From NCBI GenBank assembly GCA_034440575.1, contig JAOTOL010001345.1, positions 372,001 through 436,000 of the forward strand: DNA of 64,000 bases, in the 5' to 3' direction. The position numbers were made by a program, and so were the translations under genes. Under the pieces are notes generated by a model. The model was given only the letters and a program-made list of their open reading frames with translations. It did no database searches and was not told the origin of the DNA. The first letter of the stretch is position 1, and each line of letters begins with the position of its first letter. Positions 23,400-34,932 of the stretch are shown here, one piece after another. Origin of the DNA: Imbricaverruca yamaguchii. Taxonomy: Eukaryota > Arthropoda > Thecostraca > Neoverrucidae.

Positions 23400-24720
23400 C
23401 AGAATTGCTCATTCCTTTCTACTGGAAGCCTTCCTGACAGTTGGAAACTTTACAAGTAATTCCAATCTTTAAAAAGGGTTCAAGGTGCACTAAATGAATG
23501 AATAAATATGGTGCACTAAATTATCACCCAGTGAGTCTTTCTTCTGTCCCATGCAAAATTCTTGAACATATAATTGTTGAGAAGTTCACAGAATATCTGG
23601 AGTTCCATTATTTGCTAGACCAAGGACAATTTGGCTTCCAGCATGGATGCTCTGTAGAGGATCAACTACTGCTGACATATGAGATTGTCTCTACCTTGCT
23701 AGATGAGGGCTACATGGTGGATGTAATTTTCTTTGATTTTTCAAAGGCATCTGATGTTAATCATTTGCTTCCACTAACAAAATTGACAGCTTTAGGGATT
23801 TCAAAGACAATCCTTACCTGGATCAAACATTTTCTCTGTGGGAGGGAAATGCAAGTGCTTGTCTCTGGTTCTTCAAGCAAACCAAGGAATGTTCTGAGTG
23901 GAGTACCTCAGGTATCTGTCCTAGGTGTTGTGTTATTTTTGATTTATGTGAGCAATGTACCTCATGCTATACAGTCTCAATTCAAGTACAAATCTGTCTC
24001 AGACCTGCTGGCTGTCATTTCACAGAGCCAAAAAGATATAGATACTCTGGTTAGTACTTCCAAGTCATGGGGGCTAGCAATGAACTCCAAGAAATATGCA
24101 GTTCTGAAAGCATACCATGGCTCATATGACTTCAAAAATCTTGGTCCTTATGCAAATTATTACCTGGATGGATTTCATGTAAGCTTTGTTGAGGTCCATA
24201 CTGACTTAGGAATCACAGTATATAAAAACTTGTGTGTCCATCAGCATGTTGCTGGAATAGTAGAGAAAGCTGGTAGTACAGCCAGGAACCTGCCAATTTC
24301 TACTTTATGTCGCTCTCCTGAATTTATGAAAACACTATACATTACTCATGCAGGCCTCTTTTGAAGTTGTCATCATGTGTTTGGAATACAGGTTACATTG
24401 GTGATTTAAGGTGACTAGAATTAGTACAGAGGTGGATATGAAAAATAGAGGGGATGGATGGTCTGGATTATGGTGCCAGATTACAAAAACTAGATTTGTA
24501 CTCCATGAAGGGTAGACTGATTCAAGCAGACATCACAATGTTGAAATATTTTTTCATGGCCATTTTGCCTAAGATCCCTGACATGTTTGTGCTGGTACCA
24601 TCAGTGAACACATGTGGACACTCCTTGAAATTGGCCCATAGGCATGCATCAGTATATTGTAGGAAGATATTTCTTAGCCTCATGCTGTGCCATCTGGAAC
24701 TTGCTGCCTGCTGATATAGT
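23400..24720 (+). pseudogene. CR1/L2-like LINE reverse transcriptase fragment, decayed
   Basis: An open frame at 23498-24364 encodes RT blocks of the CR1/Jockey type: LNYHPVSLSSVPCKILEH, GQFGFQHGCSVEDQLL, VDVIFFDFSKASD and GVPQVSVLGVVLFLIYVSNVP. A second frame around 24454-24714 covers the C-terminal part. The catalytic (F/Y)xDD block expected after the GVPQ block is absent (KYKSVSDLLAV stands there), and SDVNH replaces the usual AFDxVxH. It is therefore inactive. Frame breaks at about 23500 and after 24364 confirm decay. No endonuclease is present, so it is a 5'-truncated copy. Confidence 0.85.
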
Positions 24721-24743
24721 AGCCTTAACAGACCTGGGGGCAT

Positions 24744-25733
24744 TTAACACTCGCACGTCTGGCGGTCCGCACCAACTTCGCATGTCTGGGGGGCAGATGT
24801 CTGCCCCCTAAGATCTCTAGAACTATGCTAGCTTGCAGCAAACGGAAAATGGCGTTGGATAGCTGGTGACATGCTTTATCGAAAGTGTTTCAGTCATTTT
24901 TTCACTCATGTCAATATTCAAGCCACTGGGTCATCCTAGGTCAAATTTGACCAAATCAGGTGGGACTGTCATATATTGACACATATCTCATGACCTGTAA
25001 CAGATGTGTTACTCAGACTCAGACTCCTTAATCAGACTCCTTGAAATGTGCTATCGAAAATAGGTGGTGTTATTTAAGGTCAGGTCAACTGAAACTATTA
25101 CCTCAGGTCAAGGTCATGAAGTAGCCTAGGGAGGGCATGTAATGCATCAATTGACACATCTTGGCGATGCAAGCACAATGATTGTAATTTCAGCCTTATA
25201 ACACAATGCAATGCGACATAATGTGCAGAAATGTGCTTGTGATCTCTCAGGTGACCTCAGATGACCTTGTGAGGTCACTGAGGAAAAATTCCAGTGGTAA
25301 CATGAGCATAGCTTCCAACTACGAAAACCGCTGTGAGATCATTCCGAGAGCAAATATGTAACCAGGAGACATTTGCATATTTTACCATAGCACTATAATG
25401 GGGAAGCCATGGCCGCGACCTGACCTCAGGTCAATGCTACGAAAAAAACGACATATATTATGGCCCCTGATAAGATCATGACGTGTTGTAAGTTTAAAAT
25501 CAATCGCCGATTATTGTGGAAGTTATTCCACCTGGAACTCTGAGTGTAGTTGGGTCGCTCCACCTGACCTGGCGACCTGGTCTGAGATGACCCAGGGTTA
25601 AAAATGTATGAGGATATGCGGAAAAGAAGAGTGAGCAGCCATGTGAGCTTTGGCCCTGTTAACCGATTAGTATGGCGGCAAATTAGGAAAACCGCATGGG
25701 GCAGATATCTGCCCCGGGACGTGTGTATGTTGA
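24744..25733. mobile_element. TTAA-flanked non-autonomous element, family A, copy 2 (inverted)
   Basis: An inverted, diverged copy of 10018-11028. It begins TTAACACTCGCACGTCTGG and ends GGGACGTGTGTATGTTGA, where the TTAA is degraded to TTGA. The blocks AGATCTCTAGAACTATGC and GGTAAAATATGCAAATG (inverted) are shared with copy 1. Confidence 0.8.
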
Positions 25734-27253
25734 TGCCGCACAGCACTAAAATCTCTGCACATTGTTGTATGAATATATAAAATAGATTAACCATGATAAT
25801 ATACTAATCAAACTTGAAGAGTAGCTTTACTTCTCTTTGCTTCATTTTTCTTAACTTCCATCAGAAATATTTTCTGATTACAACATATTAGCAGATGTAG
25901 TGGCTACTTTAAGCATACAATTTCTGCTTAAGGTACACTTTCCAGTTCATGTGTCTTTTCCTGTCTATCTGATAACCGTACTATTCTTTAATCTAGGGGA
26001 CTGGCATACCTGCAGATACAGGCTCCCCTTGATAGGCCGCAAAACTCATCTCTGGGTCAGTGATGCTTGAGAATTTGGGGAGGAACCAGGTGAGAGAATC
26101 ACGTGAGAGGGTAATTGTCATAAGTTCAGGACATTCATGGGTGAAATTCAAAGGGAAGAGTTGCTGTCAGTAAGTGTGGAATGTACTGAAAATTAGACTT
26201 TCAAAGTGTGTGATAAGTTTATTCCCAACGGACAACTCAGAATGAAAAAGGTTAGACAGTTTTAATGTGCTCTAAGTTGTTCACAAGACAACTGTTACGC
26301 ACATTTTACCTCCATAAAGCAAGCAAATGGGTTTCATCAGGTTATGAAGGCATAAAGTGTTTAGACTTAATAAGAGCCGCAAGGACCCATCCAGTAAGTA
26401 TATAAATGGAAGATACCATAAGCCCAGCAGAAAGACCCAACCCAGCCATCACCACATCCTAAAGAATCCATCCACCAACATCCCTCAGCAATGACTATCT
26501 TCCCAACAATCATCAATGACTATCTTCCCAACAACCATCAATGCCTATCTTCCCTAGCTGTCCAGCCCTATTTCCCTGATCCCTATCCCCCCGATGAGGC
26601 ATCACCTTTCCGTGGTGGGGGGATTGCGTGCCTCAAGGATCCGGCGGCCAGACCACCAGGCGGCCGGGGAGAGATCAGACTAAGAGTGCCTCACTCGTCC
26701 TTCCATCCATACGCCCCCATTCCAATGCCCATCTCATCCCAATCCATGTCCTTCACCTAGCCCTACAACACTAACTATCCCTACTATGAGCAGGCAGGGC
26801 AACCTCCCCGGTCCTGCCCACCAGCTCCGTTTTATCGGGGTAGCTGCGCCCCCTCGGCCCGTCCCCCGGGGTTGACGGAGTCATAGAGGTTGAGATCCCC
26901 CGTCGCTCGGTGCTAGCTGTGACGGGGGACAAACACACCTCTTTGGTCCAGATATCCCGGAGGGGCGGACGGGCCCGTGGGGCCTCACGCGGGCCAAGTG
27001 GCTAGTCGCCTCGGGCCGGGGACCTGGGATTCTTCCCAGTGTCTGCCGGCCCGGCCGGCTGGGATCAAGGGGTGGGTGGTGCTGGATCCCGGTCGGGGTG
27101 GTGAGTGTCTCTCTCCTGGCCGGGCGAAGGCGCCGCCTGCCCCGTATAGCTCCGCGGTCGTCTGATGACCTCCCGCTTGTGGGGCTCAGGCATCCCCCCA
27201 GTAGGGCCCCAATGTGGTGGGACGTCTGCGGGGCCGAACAAACAAATAAACAC

Positions 27254-29330
27254 ATGGCAAGCCAAAACTCTAAAGCACTCCCTGGTCCACGTGACAGTGG
27301 CCAGAACCGTGAACAAATACAGCGATCTGCGTACCGTGTAGCCACTAGGGCTTCTTCCCCTCGCATTCTTGTCTTTCAAGCCGCTGAATGGTCAAAACAA
27401 CTGGCTTCGCTTTCCTAATTTCAGCGACGAGACGGCTGTGATCGCTTCGGACGTATCAGGCGATGCGAAAAACTTAGAGACGGTGGTTTGGAAGTAGAGT
27501 TCTAACGCACAGAAGAGGCAAAAAGAGCGCTGATGGCAAATTAATTTGTATACCTAGCCAGAGGCCAACAGGGCAAACAGATAGTAACAATACCGATGAC
27601 TGCAAAAACACACACGAAGGGAGATTACTATAAGAATTACTCGAAGGGTGTGTAATTAACTGTTTTGATCTCTGGGGCGTTGGTGATGCTGAAATTACCG
27701 ATGGTTTGTCAGATGATTGAGTCACTGAGGCGCGGAGACTGACGATAAGGAAAGGACAGGAAGTGCAGCCCACAGACATCATCTTGACGTTTAGCTCAAT
27801 GGACTTGCCTGAATCGGTTCGTGTCGGATATATTACTGTAAAAGTGAGAAGGTTTATCCCCAATCCCATGCGGTGTTTTAGATGTCATAGATACGGTCAT
27901 ACAACCCAACTCTGCTGTGGCCGTCCCGCATGTGGAATATGCGGATCATCGCCCCACGCTGCTGATCAGTGTAACGCGAAATCGCCTTGATGCTTAAATT
28001 GTGGTGAGTGTCAGATCGCACATAGCACATTCGACAGGACATGCTCAGCATATAAGAAAGAAAAAGAAATAATTGCAATGAAGTGTACACAAAATATTTC
28101 GTTTCGGGAGGCTCCAAATTTATATGATGGAACCCATCCAAAAGTTACCTATGCAGGAAAGGTGGCTAGCCGGCCAACAAACCATACCCTGATAGACCCA
28201 CAACACATACAACACAGCGATGCCTCTGAACTGATTGCACAGCTCACAGCTCTTCTCCGATATTTCGGGATGTCCCTTAGTTTACCCGCGAGACAGGGTC
28301 GGCTAATCGAACGCGGCACCGAGGCGACTGAAGTCCCACCATCCAGGAATGACGCGGTTCGCCCATTAGAGGGCCCCTCCCGATCAACGTCCGAGGAAGG
28401 GGCGTGGACGCTGGTCCAACGGCCAAAGAGACCTCCTCGGTCCTTGCCACCCAATTCCGGCCCTTCCCCGTCAATCCCTAGATCCCCACCTACCTCTCTC
28501 CTTCCACCCTCCAATTCCCGTTCACCATCCACACATCCTACCACCTCTAAACCCAGCCTTCCAAGGTCCTCCCAGCCTGATCCTCTCCTCATCTACGTCA
28601 ACGGGCAGTCCTCACCCTCAACCTCCACAAGGCCCACTCCCACCCAGGCCGTCCCTTATCCCTCCGAAGCGACTCCTGTTCCGTCAACCGCGTCAGCGAC
28701 TACTAATGAGTCCGGTGTGACCACCCGTCGAGTGCCAGTAATGGCACCCTCGGCGACTCGACCAGGACCTGCTGTTCAGATCCATCCGAGAGCCCCAGAC
28801 ATGGGGTCGCATGGCCGGGCATCTCGGACTGGTCCCAGAGACCCCTCGCCGAGCGCACGGATCGGGCAGTCCCCCAAATCGACACCCCTACCACCACCAG
28901 ACCGTATGGGCGCTGTATGACCAACGCAGTCGATGCGCCCGAAAGCCCAAATAACCAACCAACCACCAGACCGTGTCAGTCGGCTGTCAACTGCAGATAC
29001 AGGGAAGGTGATGGGTCCGCCTCCCATACCACCCCCACCACCACCAGCTAACCGTGTCAGTCGGCTGTCAACTGCAGAGACAGGGGAGGTGATGGGTCCG
29101 CCTCCCATACCACCCCGACCACCACCAGCTAACCGTGGCAGTCGGCTGTCAACTGGAGAGACAGTGAAGGCGATGGGTCCGCCTCCAATACCACCCCCAC
29201 CACCACCACCAGACCGTGTCAGTCGGCTGTCAACTGCAGATACAGGGAAGGTGATGGGTCCGCCTCCCATACCACCCCCACCACCACCAGCTGTGCCAGT
29301 CGACTGTCAACTGCAGAGACAGTGAAGGTG
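27254..29330 (+). pseudogene. LINE ORF1: zinc-knuckle, proline-rich protein with in-frame tandem repeats
   Basis: It opens near 27254 (MASQNSKALPGPRDSG). Several stops interrupt 27417-27760. From 27763 it encodes the family's stretch LPESVRVGYITVKVRRFIPN, followed by the zinc knuckle RCFRCHRYGHTTQLC and CGICGSSPHAADQC. A stop (CAKSP region, 27988) precedes a third Cys cluster and the long Pro/Ser-rich frame 28078-28920. That frame ends at a stop contributed by a 56-bp retroposon insert. The frame then resumes in phase through seven 78-81-bp tandem repeats. ORF1 proteins of this type bind RNA as part of the LINE ribonucleoprotein. Confidence 0.75.
28893..28974 (+). mobile_element. 56-bp tail-only retroposon inside the LINE ORF1
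   Basis: The insert 28906-28961 lies between two copies of ACCACCAGACCGT (28893-28905 and 28962-28974). It contains GTATGACCAACGCAGTCGA and ends AATAACCAACCA. Insert plus duplication is 69 bp, so the ORF1 frame is kept, but the insert brings a TGA stop at 28918. Confidence 0.85.
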
Positions 29331-29510
29331 ATGGGTCCGCCTCCCATACCACCCCGACCACCACCAGACTGTGTCAGTCGGCTGTCAACTGCAGAGACAG
29401 GGAGGGTGATGGGTCCGCCTCCCATACCACCCCGACCACCACCAGACCGTGTCAGTCGGCTGTCAACTGCAGAGACAGGGAGGGTGATGGCCCCCCTCCG
29501 ATACCACCCC
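28971..29510 (+). repeat. 78-81-bp coding minisatellite (Pro-rich), seven copies
   Basis: Units begin CCGTGTCAGTCGGCTGTCAA and include GATGGGTCCGCCTCCCATAC. Every unit length is a multiple of three, apart from small end effects. The repeated peptide contains RVSRLSTAETG and VMGPPPIPP(R/P)PPP, 26-27 residues per unit. Confidence 0.93.
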
Positions 29511-29734
29511 GTGTTGACGAAAAAGCGCCACATCTTACTACTCCCCCTGTGATGGGACGCAAACGGCTGTCCCCGTGGACACCATCGCCACCAGGCGGGG
29601 GGAACCCAATATCTCTGCAGAGGTCGGCGACGGAACCAAGGACCTCAGAAGGTGAAGCTGGGAATGGGTAACATTTAACTTGTCTTAGTCACCAACGTCT
29701 TTAGTTAACTACTTCCATTTTTATATTTTGACGT

Positions 29735-32700
29735 ATGAGTTTTATTCTCCAATGGAACTACAGAGGTTTGAGAACCAGTATCTACGACCTCCAAACAATT
29801 TTACAATCACGAGTACCATCAGTAATTTGTCTCCAAGAGGCTAAGCTTTCCCCTGGTGCACAATTTCAATTGAAAACTACTTGCTGCTGCGTGAAGATGC
29901 TACTGGCACGGTGGCTCATGGTGGTGTGCTAATTGCTGTACACAATTATGTAACATTCACACATATACCTATCTCCTCAAATATTCAGGGCGTCGCTGCT
30001 CGTGTGATAATAAATCACCGAGACATTACTATATGCAGCATTTACCTCCCGCCTACCGGAACGTTTCCACTCTCTGAGCTAACTGAAACTGTGGCTCGAC
30101 TTACCCCACCTGTAATGGTGTGGCGATTTCAATGCTCACCACTCTCTTTGGGGCTGAACCATGATTTCTAGCAGTGGGCGTGCAATGGAGCGTTTCATAA
30201 TCGATTTTTATCTGCATTCTTAACACGAGAACACCAACACATTTTACATTACCGACTGGACAAACCTCAGTACTGGGCCTCACCCTCTGCAGCCCAGAAA
30301 TTGCACATGTATTAGAATGGACTGTGGACGATGATCCACACAACAGCGACCATTTCCCTGTTTATTCCAATTTCATTAGTCATGTTACTGTAGGCCGACG
30401 ACCCTCAAAGTGGCTACTTCACCGAGCCGACTGGGAGGGCTTCCAGTCGAACCTTGAAAGAACACTCAGCAACCACTCTGTTGAATCAGTTATGTCCTTG
30501 GAGGAATTCACTACGGCGACACTGGAGAGTGCTCGGCGGCACATCCCACGATCATCGCGAACGTCGATTAGAGTATCAGTCCCATGGTGGTCTGATAAGT
30601 GTCGAGAGGCAGTCCGTGCTAGGAAGAGGGCGTTTCGTACATTTAATAACAATAGTAGCACACATAATCTTATAGCCTTTCGCAATTTCGAGCGCTCGCT
30701 AGACGAACCATCGCCAAGGCAAAACGAGACTCATGGAAGGCGTACGTCAACACGTTAAATCGCTCCACATCTTTGTTAACTGTATGGTCTCGAATTAAGC
30801 GCTTCTCTGGAAGACACGCTCCAGTTCCCCTCCCCGTCTTACCCATGGCCGGACAAGATATCATTGACCGCCCGACAAAATAGGATGTGCGCCGTCCGCA
30901 CACTCGGAAAATACTAGTAACGATCGATTTCTACGACATAAGGCTCGGTGCGAAGAGCGCCCCCTTGACTTTTCCACTTCAGACATCCTCGACTACAGCG
31001 TACCATTTTCGGTCTGTGAATTAACTGCAGTAATTAGCACACTGAAGAGTGTGGCAGAGGGCCCGGACACACTCCATAATGATATAATCAAACATTTACC
31101 AGCGACTACTATAGAAATACTTTTGGAAGCCGTAAATGAAATGTGGAAATCAGCCACATTTCCATCTTCGTGGCGGGAGGCAATTGTTGTGCCTATACGG
31201 AAACCAAATACATTTTGGGAGGATCCAATGCACTACCGCCCCATCTCGCTTACCTGCTCGCTATGCAAACTGGTTGAGAACATGGTTAATGTCCGACTGA
31301 TGTGGTTTTTAGAACGTAACAATTTTCTTCCCATGATTCAGAGTGGCTTCCGAAAACACCGTAGTACACTTGACCATATTTTAACACTTGACTCCATCGT
31401 GCGCTCTGGGTTTATGAAGCGCCAACGTACATGTGCATTATTTTTCGACATTGATGGCGCGTATACACACATGGCGTCACGGTATACTGGTGAAGCTCCA
31501 TAGAATGGGTGTCAGAGGCTCCATGGGATTCTTCTTGACAAACTTTTTAGCTTCCAGAAGGTTCCGTGTTAGAATAGGCCGCACACTATCTGGCACTTTT
31601 CCACAACTTAACGGAGTACTACAGGGAAGCGTTTTAAGCGTAGCATTATTTCCTGTCGCTATTAATGATGTGGGTACATCACTGCCGACTTCCGTAGGCA
31701 AAGCGTTATTTGTAGATGATTTCGCCGTATGGTTTTCTTCGCACTCTATTCTCAAGCCTGCCGTCAAGTTCCTAGGTATATGGATGGACCGCCGACTAAC
31801 GTACAACACCCACATCAAAGATCTTGCACAGAAATGCACTAAGAGGCTGCCGGTGATGAGGACTGTCTCCAGGTGCTCGTATGGAGCAGACAGAAGTATT
31901 TTGTTTCTCATGTACCGATCGCTCGTACGCTCTATAATCGACTATGGCTGTTTTATATATGATGGGGCGTACATTACAACGAAACGCCGTCTGGACGTAA
32001 TCCACAATACAGCCCTTCGTATTGCCACTGGAGCTTTCCGTACTTCACCGGTTAGTAGCTTAATGGCCCAGACTGATGAACTTCCTCTTGCGTTACGCCG
32101 TACACTACTGGGAGCGAGATACTCATGTAAGGTCGCACAGAACCAGAAGCACCCAGCATACAAATGGATATTTCAAGGCCTTCGCCGCCACTCCGTCCAC
32201 TCAGTAATCAGCGTGTTCTACCTTTTTTTTAGACGCATGGGTCCGACATTTCGTAAGTGCAACATCAAACCAGGTTCTGTGGCACGCGCTGTCACTCAGA
32301 GTCTCCCCCCTTGGCAGGTTGTCCCAATCCAGACAGACCTTGCTCTGTCCTCCTCAAAGAAGGGCAGTGTCAACCCTGAAGAATTGCGCATGTTGGCGTT
32401 GGAGAAAATATACCAGTACCGTGGATTATCTCGCATATACACAGACGGCTCCAAGTCCTCGTCGGGAGTAGGATGCGCGTGCGTCGGTCGACGCGGTATT
32501 GGAAATTTCCGCTTACCGAAGCAGGCGTCGATTTTTACTGCTGAACTATATGCCATTTTGCAAGCTCTTTACTATATACAGGATGACCAGTCCACAAATC
32601 ACGTGGTTTTTACTGACTCCTTAGGCAGTCTGCTGGCAATGAAGTCTTTCAACCCAGATGACAGGCTTGTCCAACGGATTTTCCGCATCGTCAAATCCCA

Positions 32701-32960
32701 AACTGTTCTCGACAAATATATCGTATTCTGCTGGATCATGTTGTCAAAGCAAGTCATGTTGGACTTGCTGGAAATGAAGCTGACGATATGGCCGCTAAGC
32801 ACGCTACCAGTAATGGCCGTGAAATTCGCCTACCTCTTCCGCCAATAGATATGTATCCCTCCATTTTATCATATATACGATCTGAATGGCAACGAGCCTG
32901 GAATTCCAAGCCCAGTAAACTAAGAGTAATAAAATCAGAACTAGGATTATAGCAGTCCTC
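29735..32960 (+). pseudogene. LINE ORF2: APE endonuclease, reverse transcriptase, RNase H (broken)
   Basis: The endonuclease (29735 to about 30420) shows ILQWNYRGL, CLQEAKL and the catalytic-site block DDDPHNSDHFPV. The reverse transcriptase (about 31000-31740) shows WREAIVVPIRKP, YRPISLTCSLCKLVENM, GVLQGSVLS and FVDD (in FVDDFAVW). RNase H (about 32430-32650) shows IYTDGSKSS, FTAELYAILQAL and FTDSLGSL, with the expected D, E, D positions. Frameshifts occur near 29890, 30150, 30710 and 31480, and there are stops near 30890 and 32950. The polyprotein would have nicked DNA and copied the LINE RNA at the nick; this copy cannot. Confidence 0.88.
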
Positions 32961-34824
32961 ACACCGGACCTCGCGACGAGAGGAAGTGACGCTTTGTCGA
33001 TTGAGGATAGCGCATGCCTTCGTGACACACAGCTATGTACTGACCGGTGATGACCGACCTTTGTGCCCGCAGTGTTCTGACCCGCTTACCGTTTATCATG
33101 TTTTAATAGGCTGTTTATCATTAGAACCTCTACGACACCAGATTTTTAGGACGTGTAAACAGAGACACTTTGCGTATGCTGCTAAAGGATGATTCCGAGG
33201 TTGTGTCGTCTGGAGACATTTTTACCTTCCTTCGACAAGCAAATTTTGATGTTATCTATCGCCGTCCCTGAATGTTTTGTCTTGCTGCCTACTGTAGGAG
33301 CATAGTACTTAGCCTGTAGACACAGTTATGGGCACAAAATGACCATAGCAGTCGACGCGCCCCTAAACCCCAATTCATCATCATCATCATCATCACCCTG
33401 ATCCCTATGAACACATGTGGATTGAATGCCTTGCCAATAACTTTCAAACTATATTGATGCCCACTTAAAGGGGTCTGTGCTGTGTACATCTGCGAAGTCT
33501 CACCCCCATTTGCAATAAACCAGAACTCAAAAACAAGATTTTCCTGTGTAAAAGAACTGTTCACCTTTTAAATGCATTCAATGAGGAACTCACCACAACA
33601 CAGCAAGTTAGTCCAAACATTTTAAGTTGAACAAGTTTTTGCAAGCATCTTATAAACATAATTAGTATAAAATGAAAGTTTTTCTTCAAAGTAGGTTGTG
33701 CTATGTTAGGTTGCACTGGGTTTTTAGTTTTTAAAATTTTAAAGCAACCAATTGTTTGAGATTTTTCCACTTGTCTGTGAACATTTTTGTTCTTGAAAGG
33801 CAGGTTATACTAGGTTAGGGTTTGCTGCATTTTTGTTTTATTTTTAAGCATTACTTTTTATGCTGTTACCTAATTCATAGCCAGGCTACAAAGCATGACA
33901 ATTTCAACTGGGTATTGCTTGTATGGGGCAGGCAACCTGCAATGTCCCTGGTCCTCTCACCTGGCTCTCTCACCAGGCTCTTCCCTGGTACTCTCACCTG
34001 GTTGGCTCCAAAAATTCCTCACATTTCACATCACCCATAGATGAGTTCTATGGGTGGCAATCTTTCCTTCTTTAGGAATATTGTTTCTTGCATTGACATA
34101 TGTTTTTATTCCAGGTTTGAGCATAAGTTGGGATGCATATATCCATTACGCTTTTGAATTCCTTCACCAAGGTTTCATAGTTAGAATTGAAACAGTGATT
34201 AGTGTTGAATCATGATGTAGCTTGTTGTGTATTATAGCTCTTACATGTTGTTATATTTTTGCCATGTTTCTTGCATTATTTTGCCACCAATGTAGATAAA
34301 GGGAAGGCTATGTGTTCTCAATGCAAATATTTTAGACACTGTCAGAGTACTTCCTCCTGATGTCACTAATGACTGGTTATTTCATTATAATTCTGAGCCT
34401 GGAAGGTTCCAAATTATCAGCACTGACTTAGACTGCTTGGTGGGAGGGGGCTAATTGTTCTCAGGTATATTTCTGCTCATGACAGGTGCTGAAACAAAAC
34501 CTCCCCTGTTTGAGAATAGGGGGAAGGGGCACATCCATTTTGTCTCCCTCCCTCTTTGACAATGCCAAGGGAAAAGCACTATCTGGAAATTGCCAACATT
34601 GCAGAATCACTACCTGGAGCTTGCAGAGTACTTTTACTTCACAATAGTGTGTCATCATCCAAGGAAATGCAGATTGGTTGAAGCAAAACATTTACAGGGA
34701 GATGGCAACACATACTAACATTTTATTGATGTACAGCCAGTTCCCAGTGAGTGAAAAGATCCATTGTGCCAATGTTGCATTGCTGTGGTAATGCTAGTGG
34801 TGAACCTTTGCTTGCACAGACACA

Positions 34825-34932
34825 ATGACTACACTGCTGAGGCACAGATGGCCACAGACCGACAACGCCACGTTGGACCGCATTACTCGTGATGTTGTGA
34901 CAACCGATCTCAAGATAAAGGAACAGATCCAG
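34825..34932 (+). CDS. BNIP1: BNIP1 coding exon 1
   Basis: It encodes 36 residues from MTTLLRHRW to KEQIQ, with the donor CAG/GTGAGA in phase 0. The acceptor-like TTTGCTTGCACAG ends five bases before the ATG. Confidence 0.8.

Larger units (their letters stand above)
26587..33395 (+). mobile_element. I-type non-LTR retrotransposon (LINE) with RNase H, 6.8 kb, 13-bp TSD
   Basis: The perfect direct repeat CCCTGATCCCTAT at 26574-26586 and 33396-33408 bounds the element, so it appears full-length. In order it has a GC-rich 5' leader (26587-27250), ORF1 with a CCHC zinc knuckle, ORF2 with endonuclease, reverse transcriptase and RNase H, and a 3' end reading AAATGACCATAGCAGTCGAC, GCGCCCCTAAACCC and a (CAT)n tail. 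RNase H together with an APE-type endonuclease points to the I superfamily. Both ORFs carry stops and frameshifts, so this copy is not autonomous now. Its 3' tail resembles the short tail-only insertions found elsewhere in the window. Confidence 0.9.
22641..34824. other. Intergenic region between caz and BNIP1
   Basis: Twelve kilobases between the divergent caz and BNIP1 coding starts. It is filled by the CR1-like fragment (23400-24720), a TTAA element (24744-25733) and the 6.8-kb LINE (26587-33395). In 25740-26570 and 33410-34820 I see no gene; the latter may hold an untranslated BNIP1 first exon and promoter. Confidence 0.7.

Noticed and set aside
23498..24364. Host gene for a 288-residue protein
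   Set aside because: It is a LINE reverse transcriptase fragment lacking its active-site block.
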